A DNA stretch of 64,000 nt, from positions 3,534,001 to 3,598,000 of the forward strand of contig CM073193.1 in NCBI GenBank assembly GCA_037042915.1, given 5' to 3'. The position numbers were made by a program, and so were the translations under genes. Below, piece by piece: positions 54,734 through 64,000 of this stretch (position 1 is its first letter; the number at the start of each line of letters is the position of its first letter). Under the pieces are notes generated by a model. The model was not told the DNA's origin. It saw only the letters and a program-made list of their open reading frames with translations, and ran no database searches. The DNA is from Auricularia sp. M13. Lineage: Eukaryota; Basidiomycota; Agaricomycetes; Auriculariales; Auriculariaceae.

Positions 54734-56700
54734 TTACCGCCGCGTCAATGCTACCCGCCGCCGTGCCTCCTCTTCTCGTTCGCGCCAGAAGGCTATCTCT
54801 GCCTGTGCACGTGGGTGCGTGGTGGGTACCGGCGCACCCTGCGAGATCAATGTCAGCGGGCATCGTGGACCATGGTAGTACGCACTGTGAGCAATTGCAA
54901 GATTGTCTCGTACAACGTGGACTGGTAAGATGCTGCCTGGGCTGGGTCCTTGATTTTGCTTGACTGTGTCGTGATGAGCCTGATGAGCTCTTGCCTCAGT
55001 CGCAACATGCTGCCGACCGTGTCAACGTGAAATAGAGTGTACACAAAGGAGACGACTCACTGCGAGAAAACCATCGCCTCATCCGCCTCGTCCGTACTAA
55101 GCCCAACAAAGCTCAAGAACATCGCGCAAAACCTCTGCGCAACAGCCTGCACAGTCGAATCCTTGACCATCCCGCGCGTGAGCAACCCGCCCGCCGCCGA
55201 GTCCGCCAGCTTCTTGAGCCCATCGACATGGGCGTTCATCTGGTTCTGGAAGACGGGCCACATCGCGAGTCGGAGGCCGATGAGGTACGTCTCGAGCGGC
55301 GCGCAGCCGCCGCGCGCCTGCGCCTCGGCGAGCACGGCCTCGTTCAGGCGTATCATCGACACCAACGACACGGCGGGTGGGGGGCCCGCGAGCGCGGCGC
55401 GCACGAACGCATGGCAGTATTCAACGGCCGGGTCAAGGACGGCTTTCCAGATCGCGTCGAGCGCCGTCTTCTCTTCCTTGCTCTTCTCGGCGAGGTCGTT
55501 GATGCTGAAGCGCCGCGCGGTGGGCGTGAGACCGCCAATATCGGAAAGGGTCTCTTCTAGCGGGCTGAATGGCCCTCGCGGCGAGAGTGGGGATGGGTCG
55601 TGGATTGAAGGGCTTGGAAGCGAGAAGAACGAGGAGGAGGAGGACGGTGCCGGAGGAAGCGGCGTTGTTGCGAAGAATGCCTGGACGAAGGAGTACTCTG
55701 CTGTTGAATTGTCCAAAAGAACGAGGTGCAGTGAGCGAAAGAGCGCTTCGACGTGCTGGCGCTGCATCCGCGGAAACGTCAGACCTACACCAGCATTGGC
55801 ACGACTCCAATACGTACGAAGTTCTTGTCATCTGCTTGATACGCCAGCGTGACGGGCGGACCGTCGAAGCTGGCCGTTGACAATCTTTCCACGTCCACAA
55901 GCGTGCTGGCTTTGCCGTCCTGGACTAATGGTGTCGTCGCGTGCGCAATGAGGTCCGCCTTCTCTGGGAAGCGCGCCAGAACCTGAGTCATCGTCCGTGC
56001 GTAGCGTCTGAAGCCTGTCTCGTAGTACGTGCGCGCCGCGCCGCAATATGCGCGCTGGACCTCGAGCGCGACGGGCGGGGCATGGCGCTGGAGGAAGGCA
56101 AACAACGGCTGGTACTTGAGCAGGACGGACGTCTGGAGGACCTGGATGTTGGTCGACATGCTGGTACGGATGGGCGTGAAAAGCGAGAGAAAGAGCGCGC
56201 GTATCTTGGTCGCTGCCTGCATGGAGAGCCCGCTGAGTTGCACGCGACACGTAGGGGCGCTTGGCGCACCGCTATTCGCAGGCCCTCGACGACCTCGGAC
56301 AGGTCACGTGCGGCCTTGACCTTGGGACGCGCCTTGAGCGCGTCGAGGCGGCGTTCGAGATCGAGGACGACGGGTATCCAGTCCTCGGAGACTTCGGTGT
56401 CGAGGATGAGCAAGGCGTGTTCGGGCGGGATGCATAGATCGCTGAGCAAATTGGAGAGCGGTTTCTCTATTTTCTGTGGGCAGTAAGCACACAGTACGCT
56501 GCTGGGATCAGGCCAGTGGGCAAGCGCACCCGGCGCGCACGCAGACGCGAGTCGATGTCCTTGCTGCGCTCCTGCAGGTTGGAGATCTGGCCGGACACAT
56601 GGGACAGGTCAGACTGGAAGGTGGACAGAAAGTCCTGGAGGTTGTCAAGCAGCGCGAGCGAGTCGTTGACTTTGTGGTGCAGCTCGACAAAGTTGCTCAT
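54734..56700 (-). CDS. VPS52: GARP/EARP tethering-complex subunit VPS52
   Basis: Subunit of the complex that tethers endosome-derived vesicles to the trans-Golgi. The first visible ATG, 56698-56700, starts MSNFVELHHKVNDSLALLDNLQDFLSTFQSDLSHVSGQISNLQERSKDID, the Vps52/Sac2 N-terminal coiled coil. Then PLSNLLSDLCIPPEHALLILDTEVSEDWIPVVLDLERRLDALK, ALFLSLFTPIRTSMSTNIQVLQTSVLLKYQPLFAFLQRHAP, YYETGFRRYARTMTQVLARF. The C-terminal part includes RQHVEALFRSLHLVLLDNSTAEY, an acid/Ser-rich insertion, and ends AEIAFWREREEEARRRVALTRR in the last exon (stop 54734-54736). Fungal Vps52 usually has a longer N-terminus, so an upstream exon may be missing. Confidence 0.85.
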
Positions 56701-56792
56701 TCCGGCGGGAAGCAAGCTGAAGCGGCAGACGGCGGAATTTGTATGCAGGACTGTATGTACTGTATTATTGTACTTGGGCAGCGTAGAGACAC

Positions 56793-57498
56793 TCAGTTGT
56801 GCGATACTCTGGCACGGGGCACAGTGCGAGACTGCTGGGGAATGAGACACATGGCCTTGGCTCTGCGAATGGCCTTGCCCATCTTGCGCTGGCTGCGCCA
56901 TGAAAGGCCCGTCTCGTGTCGCGGGCTGATTTTGCCCATGCGCGTCATGAAGTGGTTGAGCAGCTGGATGTTTTGGAACTCGCGGAGCGGGTCGATGCCC
57001 AGCTGGATGAAGGGGTCGTTCGCGTGCGACTCGCGCGAGCCCGGCCCCAGGCGGCGGTACTTGGTGTGCATGGTGCGCATCGGCTGTGCCTTGTTGCGCA
57101 CAAACTGGCTGGCAAAGTAGAACTGCATTGCGCTTAGCGGGCACCGTGCCGGGCTGAACACTGCTGACCTTGCCCGGAATGAACGACGGCCGCGCATTGG
57201 CGACGGGACCTGTCGACGCGGCCGCGTCCTTGGCTCCGGCCGCGTTCGTCCTGGAAAGCGGCTTATTGCCTGGAAAATGCAGTGAGGGCGAGGCGTGCTG
57301 GCTGGACGCGTGCAGCGACATACTGGCAGGGCCTTTCGCGGAATTTAGCAGGTTGCCTGCTGCATTTGGCTTTGCGGCTGCAACGGCATAGGAGCGGGCA
57401 TGGAGGCGTGTACGGCAGGCTGGCAGGCTATGAGGCGAGAAGGAGGCAGGGGTTCGTAGAATGGAGGAGGCAGCCGCGAGTAATTGGCGGGAGTTCAT
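56793..57498 (-). CDS. Mitochondrial small-subunit ribosomal protein bS18m
   Basis: ATG 57496-57498; the first ~55 residues (MNSRQLLAAASSILRTPASFSPHSLPACRTRLHARSYA) are a mitochondrial presequence. A 48-nt intron (GTCAGC...ATGCAG) joins PSFIPGK to FYFASQFVRNKAQP. The S18 core: NDPFIQLGIDPLREFQNIQLLNHFMTRMGKISPRHETGLSWRSQRKMGKAIRRAKAMCLIP has the KxxQNxxLLxxFxxxxGxIxPRxxTGLxxxxQRxxxxAIxRAxxMG pattern of bS18. It ends RVSHN at 56793. The gap from this stop to the VPS52 ATG downstream on the same strand is only 92 bp. Head-to-head with RIM15. Confidence 0.85.
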
Positions 57499-57625
57499 GT
57501 GAACGGCGAGAGAATTCAAATGGCGCCCGCCGGACAGTCACGCTCGATGCGAGCGGTCGTCGTCGACGGCAGTCTTCTGCCCTAGCTACCGCCGCCCGTC
57601 TGCACGCCCGCCCCCGCACACGCCC
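57499..57625. promoter_or_regulatory. 127-bp divergent promoter, bS18m and RIM15
   Basis: GC-rich gap between opposed ATGs. It has no TATA box. Shared promoter inferred from geometry. Confidence 0.4.
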
Positions 57626-60600
57626 ATGGACGAGCCCGCCAGCAGCAGCCGCAAGCCGGCGCCGTCCCCGCTCGTTTTCAGCAACCCCGCAGACTCCAGC
57701 TCGGCCCCGTCGACGGCCGCGGCGACGCCAAACCCCGTGGCGGCGGCCGGCGCAGCGGCGGCCGTCAGTCAGAGCTCGAACTCGAACCAGGTCTCGATGC
57801 CGTTCATCAAGCGCCATGTCACGCGCCGGCTCAAGCTGGCCAAGGAGGAGTGCGACAAGGAACTCGCAAAGGTCACCGACATGATCACCACCTTTTTCGA
57901 GGACCGCATCCGCGACGCCGAGCCCGTCGACGTCCTCACGCCCGCAGCGCCCGCCGCCGTCCGTCCCGGTGAGCTGCGCCGTGCCGTCAAGCAGCTCGAG
58001 GCCGCCGACGACCACTCCGACGGCGAGTCGGGCGACGACGCCGACCTCGACTCTACCAGGCTCTCCACCACCCGCTCGCACCCCGTGCTTAGCCGCCGCT
58101 CGACGTCGCCGGAGATGGCCATACCGTCCGTATCGTCCTCGCCCGGCGCCCTCAGACGATATCCTGGCTCTGGCGCGCGGCACCACGACCAGGTCAGCCC
58201 GCGCAAGGCCAGCTCGTCGTCGTCGTCGTCCGCGCCTGCCATGGCCGCCGTCACGCTGCCCGGCCTCGGCCAGAGTGTCTCGCTCCCAGCACCAGGCCCC
58301 ACGGGTTCCAGCACCGCCGCGGGGCGCAGGCTGTCGCGCGCGATCCGGGTGCCCGTCTTCCCACCTTCAGAGGCCTCCTCCCGCTCCACCTCCCGCTCGC
58401 GCTCTCCGCTGCCCTCCGCCAGGCAGGAGAACTCGCCCCGCAACACCAACCGCCGCTCGTCCCGCATCTGGCTCGACGAGCCACTCGACCCGTTCATGAC
58501 CGCGCTCCACGGCATCACCGCCATCGCCACAGAGATCCAGGACATGTCTCTATCGGCCCTCACTGCCGAACCAGGCGCATGCAACGAGCTCGTCAACCGC
58601 ATCCAGGCCATCGGCAAGGGTTGGGATGAGCATCCCGAGTGGCTTGGCCGCGGATGGTATGTCCAAGCGCTACTTTCCGTGGCCAAGCTTGCCCGTGTCG
58701 TCGAGTGGTGGCAGGCAGAGAAGCAGTTCTGGAATTTTGAGGAGGACGACGACGAGTCGTCTGAGCCACTTGCCTTTGTCCTCAAACCGGAGCCGACAGG
58801 CCCTCCGCCAGAAGAAGAATCTTCGCGCCGTCGCCCGTCTCGTCCGTCTCTGTTTGGTCGCCGCCGAGATACGCATCACAAGATTCCCACCGAACTCCCA
58901 CAGCCCCGGCAACCCGTCAAGCTCCAGGATGTCGAAACTTCTCGTGTCCAGCAGACCGAGCAGCTTCGTGAGAAGGCCGACGAGGCTCAGCGCCAAAATA
59001 TCGTCGTTGAGCTCAGCCTCGATGGCGATCAGCTCATCTGGATCAACCATGCATGGGCGGACGTCATTGGGTGCGCATTTTCCGGTCGTGGCTCCTATAT
59101 ACCGCAAAGCTGATCGTTCATGCCGCAGGACCGACCCGGAGGAGAGCACGGGCGGCTCAGTGTCTAGCTTTCTCGCGCCGGACGACTATCACGTCTTCCG
59201 CGACGCCACGGACAAGCTGCAGGACGACGACTCGCACACCATCGAGATTCGTTTCCGCATGCAAGTTAACGTCGCCGAGTACACTGCGGGCGGGCCACTC
59301 CTCTATCGGGAGATGGAGGGCAAGGGCATGCTCATACTCGACCGCGGCGACGGCACACCCTCGCACACGATGTGGGTCATCAAGCCTATTGGCCCCCGCA
59401 GCCAGCGCAGACCGTCATCCCTGAGCCCGGCGAGATCGGCGACGAGCCTTCCGCGGGCGGCAGCGTGTCCTACTTCGCGGCGCGCGGGCTGTCTGGTACG
59501 GAGCCGGTGACGCCGTTTCCGTTCATGAACCGGCCCATCTCGACGACGAATATCCTGTGCCGCATCTGCGAGTGCCAGGTTCCGGAGTGGTTCTTCGAGA
59601 AACACAATGAGACCTGCAACGAGGTGCACAAGCTCGAGGCCGACATTGGCGAGTGCAACGACAGCATTGCAGAGCTGCGCGCAAAGATTCGCGAGATTTC
59701 GACCGCGCTTGAGAACCAGCCACAGACCGGGACGCCGCCGGAGTATCGCGGGATGACCATATACAGTGGCACGCCGGGCACGAGCTCGCCGCTTCAGCTA
59801 TTCCGCCCTGCGCTCCCGCGGCAGTTCCAGAAGATGAATCTGCGCAAGGCGCACCAGAAGGTTCTTGAGTCGCTCGACGAGATCCTGCAGGTCGCCCTGG
59901 AAGTCAGCGTGCCCGCTTTGAGGGAGGACCAGGCGGCGGAGCCCATCGAAAAGCAGAGGCTCCTATCGCCCTCCTCGGAGCGGAAGCTCACTCAGCTCAG
60001 GTCATGGCCGAAGCCAGTGACGGACGACACGGCGTTGACGAGGATGGTGCTCGATGTGGACCTACTCATCCGCACCAAGTTGGAAAACGTTGCCAGGATG
60101 CAGAACACCATCCGCTACTCCGAAAAGGTGCGACAGGAGTGGGAAGAAAAGGTCGAGCAGACATTGGCATCTCTGGATGAAGACGGCGAGGACGAGGACT
60201 CGACGGAGGAGGGGCATGGTGACTTGGACACGCCTGAGGCGGGCGACGGCGGGTATTCGAGTACCACGTCCGAGTACGAATACGGGCGCGACCAGCCATC
60301 GTCCGATCCAACCCCCGTCCAGTCCGCTTCACCCATACCACCTGGTCACCGGAGCGCGCATTCGAGCGGTGGCGCCACACCGAGCATGCCGATCCCCCAA
60401 GTGCCTGCTACGTTTGCCGGCGTCGGTTCTCGTTCGTCGACGCCGTCATCTGTCTCCTCTCCGCTGGCTCGAGCTGTTCCCATCGTAGCCTCTGTGGACC
60501 TAGCTGCAGCTGCCACCGCCGTCATGACCGATCCGTCTCCTCAACCGACAACGTTGCACCGGCAGGTCTCGTCCGTCAGCAATATTGATGCTACGAAGGT

Positions 60601-63285
60601 GACGCTCACGCCGCCGTTGTCGCCTATGCTGTCGCCGAAGGAAGGGGCGTCGCTCAACCGCCGGCATTCCACTGCGCTGCATGCTGTCACGAGCCCTCCT
60701 CTTGGTGGTTCGGCCGGCCCTCTGTCGCCTCGCATCCCGTCGCTCGCCCCATCCTCTCGCACCACGCCCTCCTCCATCAAGGACTTTGAGATCATCAAGC
60801 CCATTAGCAAGGGCGCCTTTGGCTCTGTCTTCCTCGCGAAGAAAAAGACGACGGGTGACTATTACGCCATCAAGGTTCTCAAGAAGGCGGACATGATCGC
60901 GAAGAACCAGATCACCAACGTCAAAGCGGAGCGTATGATTCTCATGCGCCAGGCCGAGTCGCCGTTCGTCGTCAAACTGTTCTTTACCTTCCAGAGCAAG
61001 GACAACTTGTACCTTGTTATGGAGTATCTGAATGGTGGTGACTGTGCTGCTTTGATCAAGTCTCTTGGCTCGCTGCCGGAGGAGTGGACCAAAAACTACG
61101 TCGCCGAGGTTGTTCTCGGGCTAGAGTATTTGCACGAACGCGGTGTTGTCCATCGGTAAGCGAACTACTTCAACGCACATATATTCGCTTCATTCATTGA
61201 CATCACAGTGACCTCAAGCCGGATAATTTGCTCATCGACCAATATGGGCATCTCAAGCTGACCGATTTTGGGTTAAGCAGGATTGGTCTTTTGGGTCGCC
61301 AGACTCGCGAAACTGCCATCCCGTCCTTGATACGTGGGAGGGGTCCATCTTCTCGTCCACCATCTATCGACTCGGCATACCTTTCATCGCCAATTCTGTT
61401 CTCAGACCTGAACACGCCGTCGGCCGGTTACTTTGCTCATCGTGGCCACTCGACGCAACGCATGCAGGAGGACGAATCGAGCGGGTCTGAAAGCCTCGGT
61501 GGTCTGCGGTCTCGGCATGCTTCAAAGCCGTCGGAAAGCCCATTGCAGTCATTTGCGATGGATCTTTCCACGGAGTTGAGGTCGCATTCTATGTCCAGCG
61601 GTGGCACCCCTCCAGGCGAGCAGAAGTTCGTGGGCACACCCGACTACCTGGCTCCAGAAACAATTCTTGGCTACAGCGGCGATGATCGCACTGTTGATTG
61701 GGTGAGGACTTTGCTCTGGTGACCGGGCTTCATCGTTGCTCACGGAATCTCTATTCTATTACAGTGGGCGCTCGGCGTCATCACGTACGAGTTCCTGTAC
61801 GGCATTCCGCCTTTCCACGCAGAGACGCCTGAGAAGGTGTTTGACAACATCATCTCCCGACGCATCGAGTGGCATGAGGACCTCATCGAGTACTCGCCGG
61901 AAGCGCGTGACTTCATGGAGAAGCTCCTTGTTACGGATCCTGCCCAACGACTAGGGGCCAACGGAGCAGCGGAGGTCAAAGCGCATCCCTGGTTCTCGGA
62001 TATCGAGTGGGACAAGGTCATGCAGTCGAAGGCGCAGTTCATTCCGCAAATCAGTGACCCCGAGTCCACTGATTACTTTGACCCTCGCGGAGCTTCGTCG
62101 CTGCTGTTTCAGGATGAGGAGCCTGTGGCGTTGCAGAATCGTCCGCCCGTCGAAAGTCCTGGTGCGGAGGAGTTGATGCAGTCGACAACGGTGCCCTTGC
62201 CGACGCTGCCCGCCTCTGGCCCGCCTTCTTCGAACGATGATTTCGGTGCTTTTAGCTTCAAGAACCTCCCGGTCCTAAAGCATGCAAACGACGAAGTCAT
62301 CCGCAAGCTGCGATCGGACAACATGCTGCCGCTTGGATCCTCGTTAACGGAGCCCGTCATGCTGCATAGCCGCCGCAAGAGTCTATCCCAGAGGATCAAG
62401 AAGCCGTCCAACCTTGTGACAGACACGACCAGAGCGAGTACCACAGTCAATCAGCTGGCGAAGATGAGCTAACCCTCGCATAGATCAGCACTAACCCGCC
62501 TTCCCCCTCCACATCAACATCCTCATTGCGTCTTCTCCTTCACGTGGTAGCATCCCTGCACCTATTCCGCCTGGGACGAGCACCAGTCATTCGCGGCGTC
62601 CATCCGAATTTGGTGCAGTCGAGCGCTTCAAGCTCAACCAGATGGAACTTGATCGTCGCAATTCCATGCCGAGCCGACTGAGAACTGCCTCTGTTTCGAG
62701 CTCTGACCCTGGGACAACATCCGACTTGTGGGCACATGTTGGCTCATCTCCTGTTGTGCTTGAAAGCACCCCGCCATCTTCAGTGACTTCCAACGATATG
62801 AAGAGACCAGACTCGGGCGATCGTTCGGTTACCTGTCTTCTTGCCGAGGACAACCCCATTTCAATGAAGATCATGGAGACGCTGCTCACGCGTATGGGCT
62901 GTCGATGTGTCTTGGTCACCGACGGTGCAGAAGCCATCAGTGTTGCACTGGGCGATATCAGTATGTCTCCCTTTTTGCATGCGCCTATGCATTTGTTAAC
63001 GCCTGTCTAGAATTCGACTGCATCTTGATGGACTATCAAATGCCTGTCGTGGATGGTGAGACGGCGGCGCGCTTTATCAAAAGCACGCACAACAAGAACC
63101 AGAACACGCCCATTATTGCCGTCAGTGCATACAGCAGCCACGGTAGTCATCATGGCAACCTATTCTCTGCGAGCCTCATGAAGCCGCTCAACAAGGCTGA
63201 CTTACTAGCGGCCATGCGTCAGCTTGGGTTCAAAATCTCCACTCAGGACTCCTCGAAACCCAACGCCAAGGTCATCACGCGGTGA
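57626..63285 (+). CDS. RIM15: Rim15-type PAS/AGC kinase with C-terminal receiver domain
   Basis: Large kinase that, in yeast, drives stationary-phase entry (Greatwall-like) downstream of TORC1-Sch9 and PKA. The N-terminus is Ser/Ala-rich, then [23 protein letters not shown], and a PAS-like region ([42 protein letters not shown]). A zinc motif [22 protein letters not shown] follows. The kinase (60.78-62.0 kb) has [50 protein letters not shown], a 100-residue activation-loop insertion, [15 protein letters not shown], and [11 protein letters not shown]. The receiver domain (62.83-63.25 kb) has [23 protein letters not shown] with phosphoacceptor Asp, SAYS and SLMKPL, all key residues present. Frame changes near 59390 (after MWVIKPIG) and 62520-62545 need checking. 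Confidence 0.9.
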
Positions 63286-63840
63286 CCTAACGCCCCTCCC
63301 TCATTGCCAACCATCGTCGTTTTCCTTCCTTCCTTCACAATCAACTCATGTGTCGCACTCGCAATGAACCCACCTCTCGCAGTTCCCGCAATTTTTCACA
63401 CCAACCATTCAAATGCTCGTGCATCATCCATCCCCATTATGCTCTTTTCGTTCTGACGTTGCATCTGCCGCATCTGTGTTCTTATTACTCCCCGACCTTG
63501 TACGTTAGCGTTAGATAGTCGCGCTCTGCCTCACGACGCTGCACCCCGGATTTGCCCATTCACCCGAAACATCGCGCGCGAGCTCTTGAGTTCAAGTCAA
63601 CGAAACTTCGTCGTGCGTGTGACCGCTGCCAAAAGAGCGAGTGATATTGAAGCTCGATGTCTCACACATGCAAACGTTTGCCAGTGAAGTGAGGGAAGAG
63701 ATAGCAACAAAAAGGTCCAAATGAAGGTGGGGATGTGAAGAACACTATGACGGGGGGGATGTGGACAGTATGGTCGACGATCTGCGGTATATATGCGTCA
63801 GCATTCAAGATGTCTGAATATCTAGCGACGACAGCGCGAC
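63286..63840. other. Convergent spacer after RIM15
   Basis: 555 bp. The first part is strongly pyrimidine-rich (3' UTR-like). It may also hold a last exon of the next gene on the minus strand. No other feature. Confidence 0.45.
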
Positions 63841-64000
63841 TCACCCCGGTTGTCGTTTTTGCAGGGCAGGGAACGGTGCTTTGAGCATTGTGCTACCATT
63901 GGGCTTCCCAACAATCTTATTCAGCATATCGCGAACATCCTGACCACCTGACCCGGGCTTGAATGTCGAAGGCTTTCCGTTGCCGAATGTACTCTTGCTA
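63841..64000 (-). CDS. Unidentified gene, C-terminal fragment
   Basis: Open frame entering from the right edge on the minus strand: STFGNGKPSTFKPGSGGQDV, RDMLNKIVGKPNGSTMLKAP, FPALQKRQPG, then TGA at 63841-63843. The last codons overlap a consensus donor GGTGAGTCG, so this may be an internal exon rather than the end. Hydrophilic, with no recognised domain. Function unknown. Confidence 0.4.
   Translation of the reverse strand, partial: SKSTFGNGKPSTFKPGSGGQDVRDMLNKIVGKPNGSTMLKAPFPALQKRQPG

Noticed and set aside
57428-58785. Long minus-strand frames opposite RIM15
   Set aside because: Antisense to the Ser/Ala-rich RIM15 N-terminus; no domain, no splice logic.
1-64000. tRNA genes, rRNA, CRISPR arrays, prokaryotic operons or riboswitches
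   Set aside because: No cloverleaf with matching A and B boxes, no repeat array and no rRNA-like sequence was seen by eye; introns and gene types show fungal nuclear DNA. A tRNAscan run would be decisive.

Overview
The window is nuclear DNA of a filamentous basidiomycete fungus, most likely an Agaricomycete. The evidence is the densely packed genes on both strands, many short GT-AG introns (about 35-65 nt, several with a CTAAC-type branch point), GC-rich coding sequence, and proteins that read as basidiomycete versions of yeast and human families. No virus, plasmid, CRISPR array or intact transposon was found. Nearly everything is conserved housekeeping or signalling; the accessory content is one decayed subtilisin-type protease and a few orphan proteins.

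Layout. 1-10 kb: ubiquitin-activating enzyme E1 (minus, cut by the left edge), a Far11/STRIP scaffold, an Aim32-like sucrase/ferredoxin protein, and a membrane-anchored MYND-finger protein. 11-22.8 kb: a Sch9-type AGC kinase, a Tim17/22/23-like protein, two tandem forkhead factors, Dre2, an Ufe1/syntaxin-18 SNARE and a Tvp38-like Golgi protein. 23-34.4 kb: a small orphan, diphthine-ammonia ligase DPH6, a sucrose-type sugar transporter, an Avo2-like ankyrin protein, the beta subunit of cytosolic phenylalanyl-tRNA synthetase, and a Bsd2/Ndfip-like protein. 34.4-47.3 kb: APC2, a Q-rich orphan, EMC10, MED18, the S8 protease remnant, the snoRNP factor BCD1, a cytochrome b5 reductase-like flavoprotein, the alpha subunit of phenylalanyl-tRNA synthetase and an RNPS1-like SR protein. 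47.5-64 kb: mitoribosomal uL10m, NPC1, DPH1, VPS52, mitoribosomal bS18m, a large RIM15 kinase with a receiver domain, and the 3' end of an unidentified gene.

Genes are often in head-to-head pairs whose start codons are only 55-165 bp apart, so bidirectional promoters are the rule. Functional partners recur: both PheRS subunits, two diphthamide enzymes, and four genes of the TOR nutrient-signalling network (Far11, Sch9, Avo2, Rim15). This is not an operon; whether the co-location means anything is open.

Several otherwise well-conserved genes (second forkhead, syntaxin, BCD1, RIM15) show apparent one-base frame breaks. These look more like sequence or assembly indels than decay, but must be checked against reads or transcripts. 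Exon borders were inferred by eye; gene ends are codon-checked unless stated otherwise.
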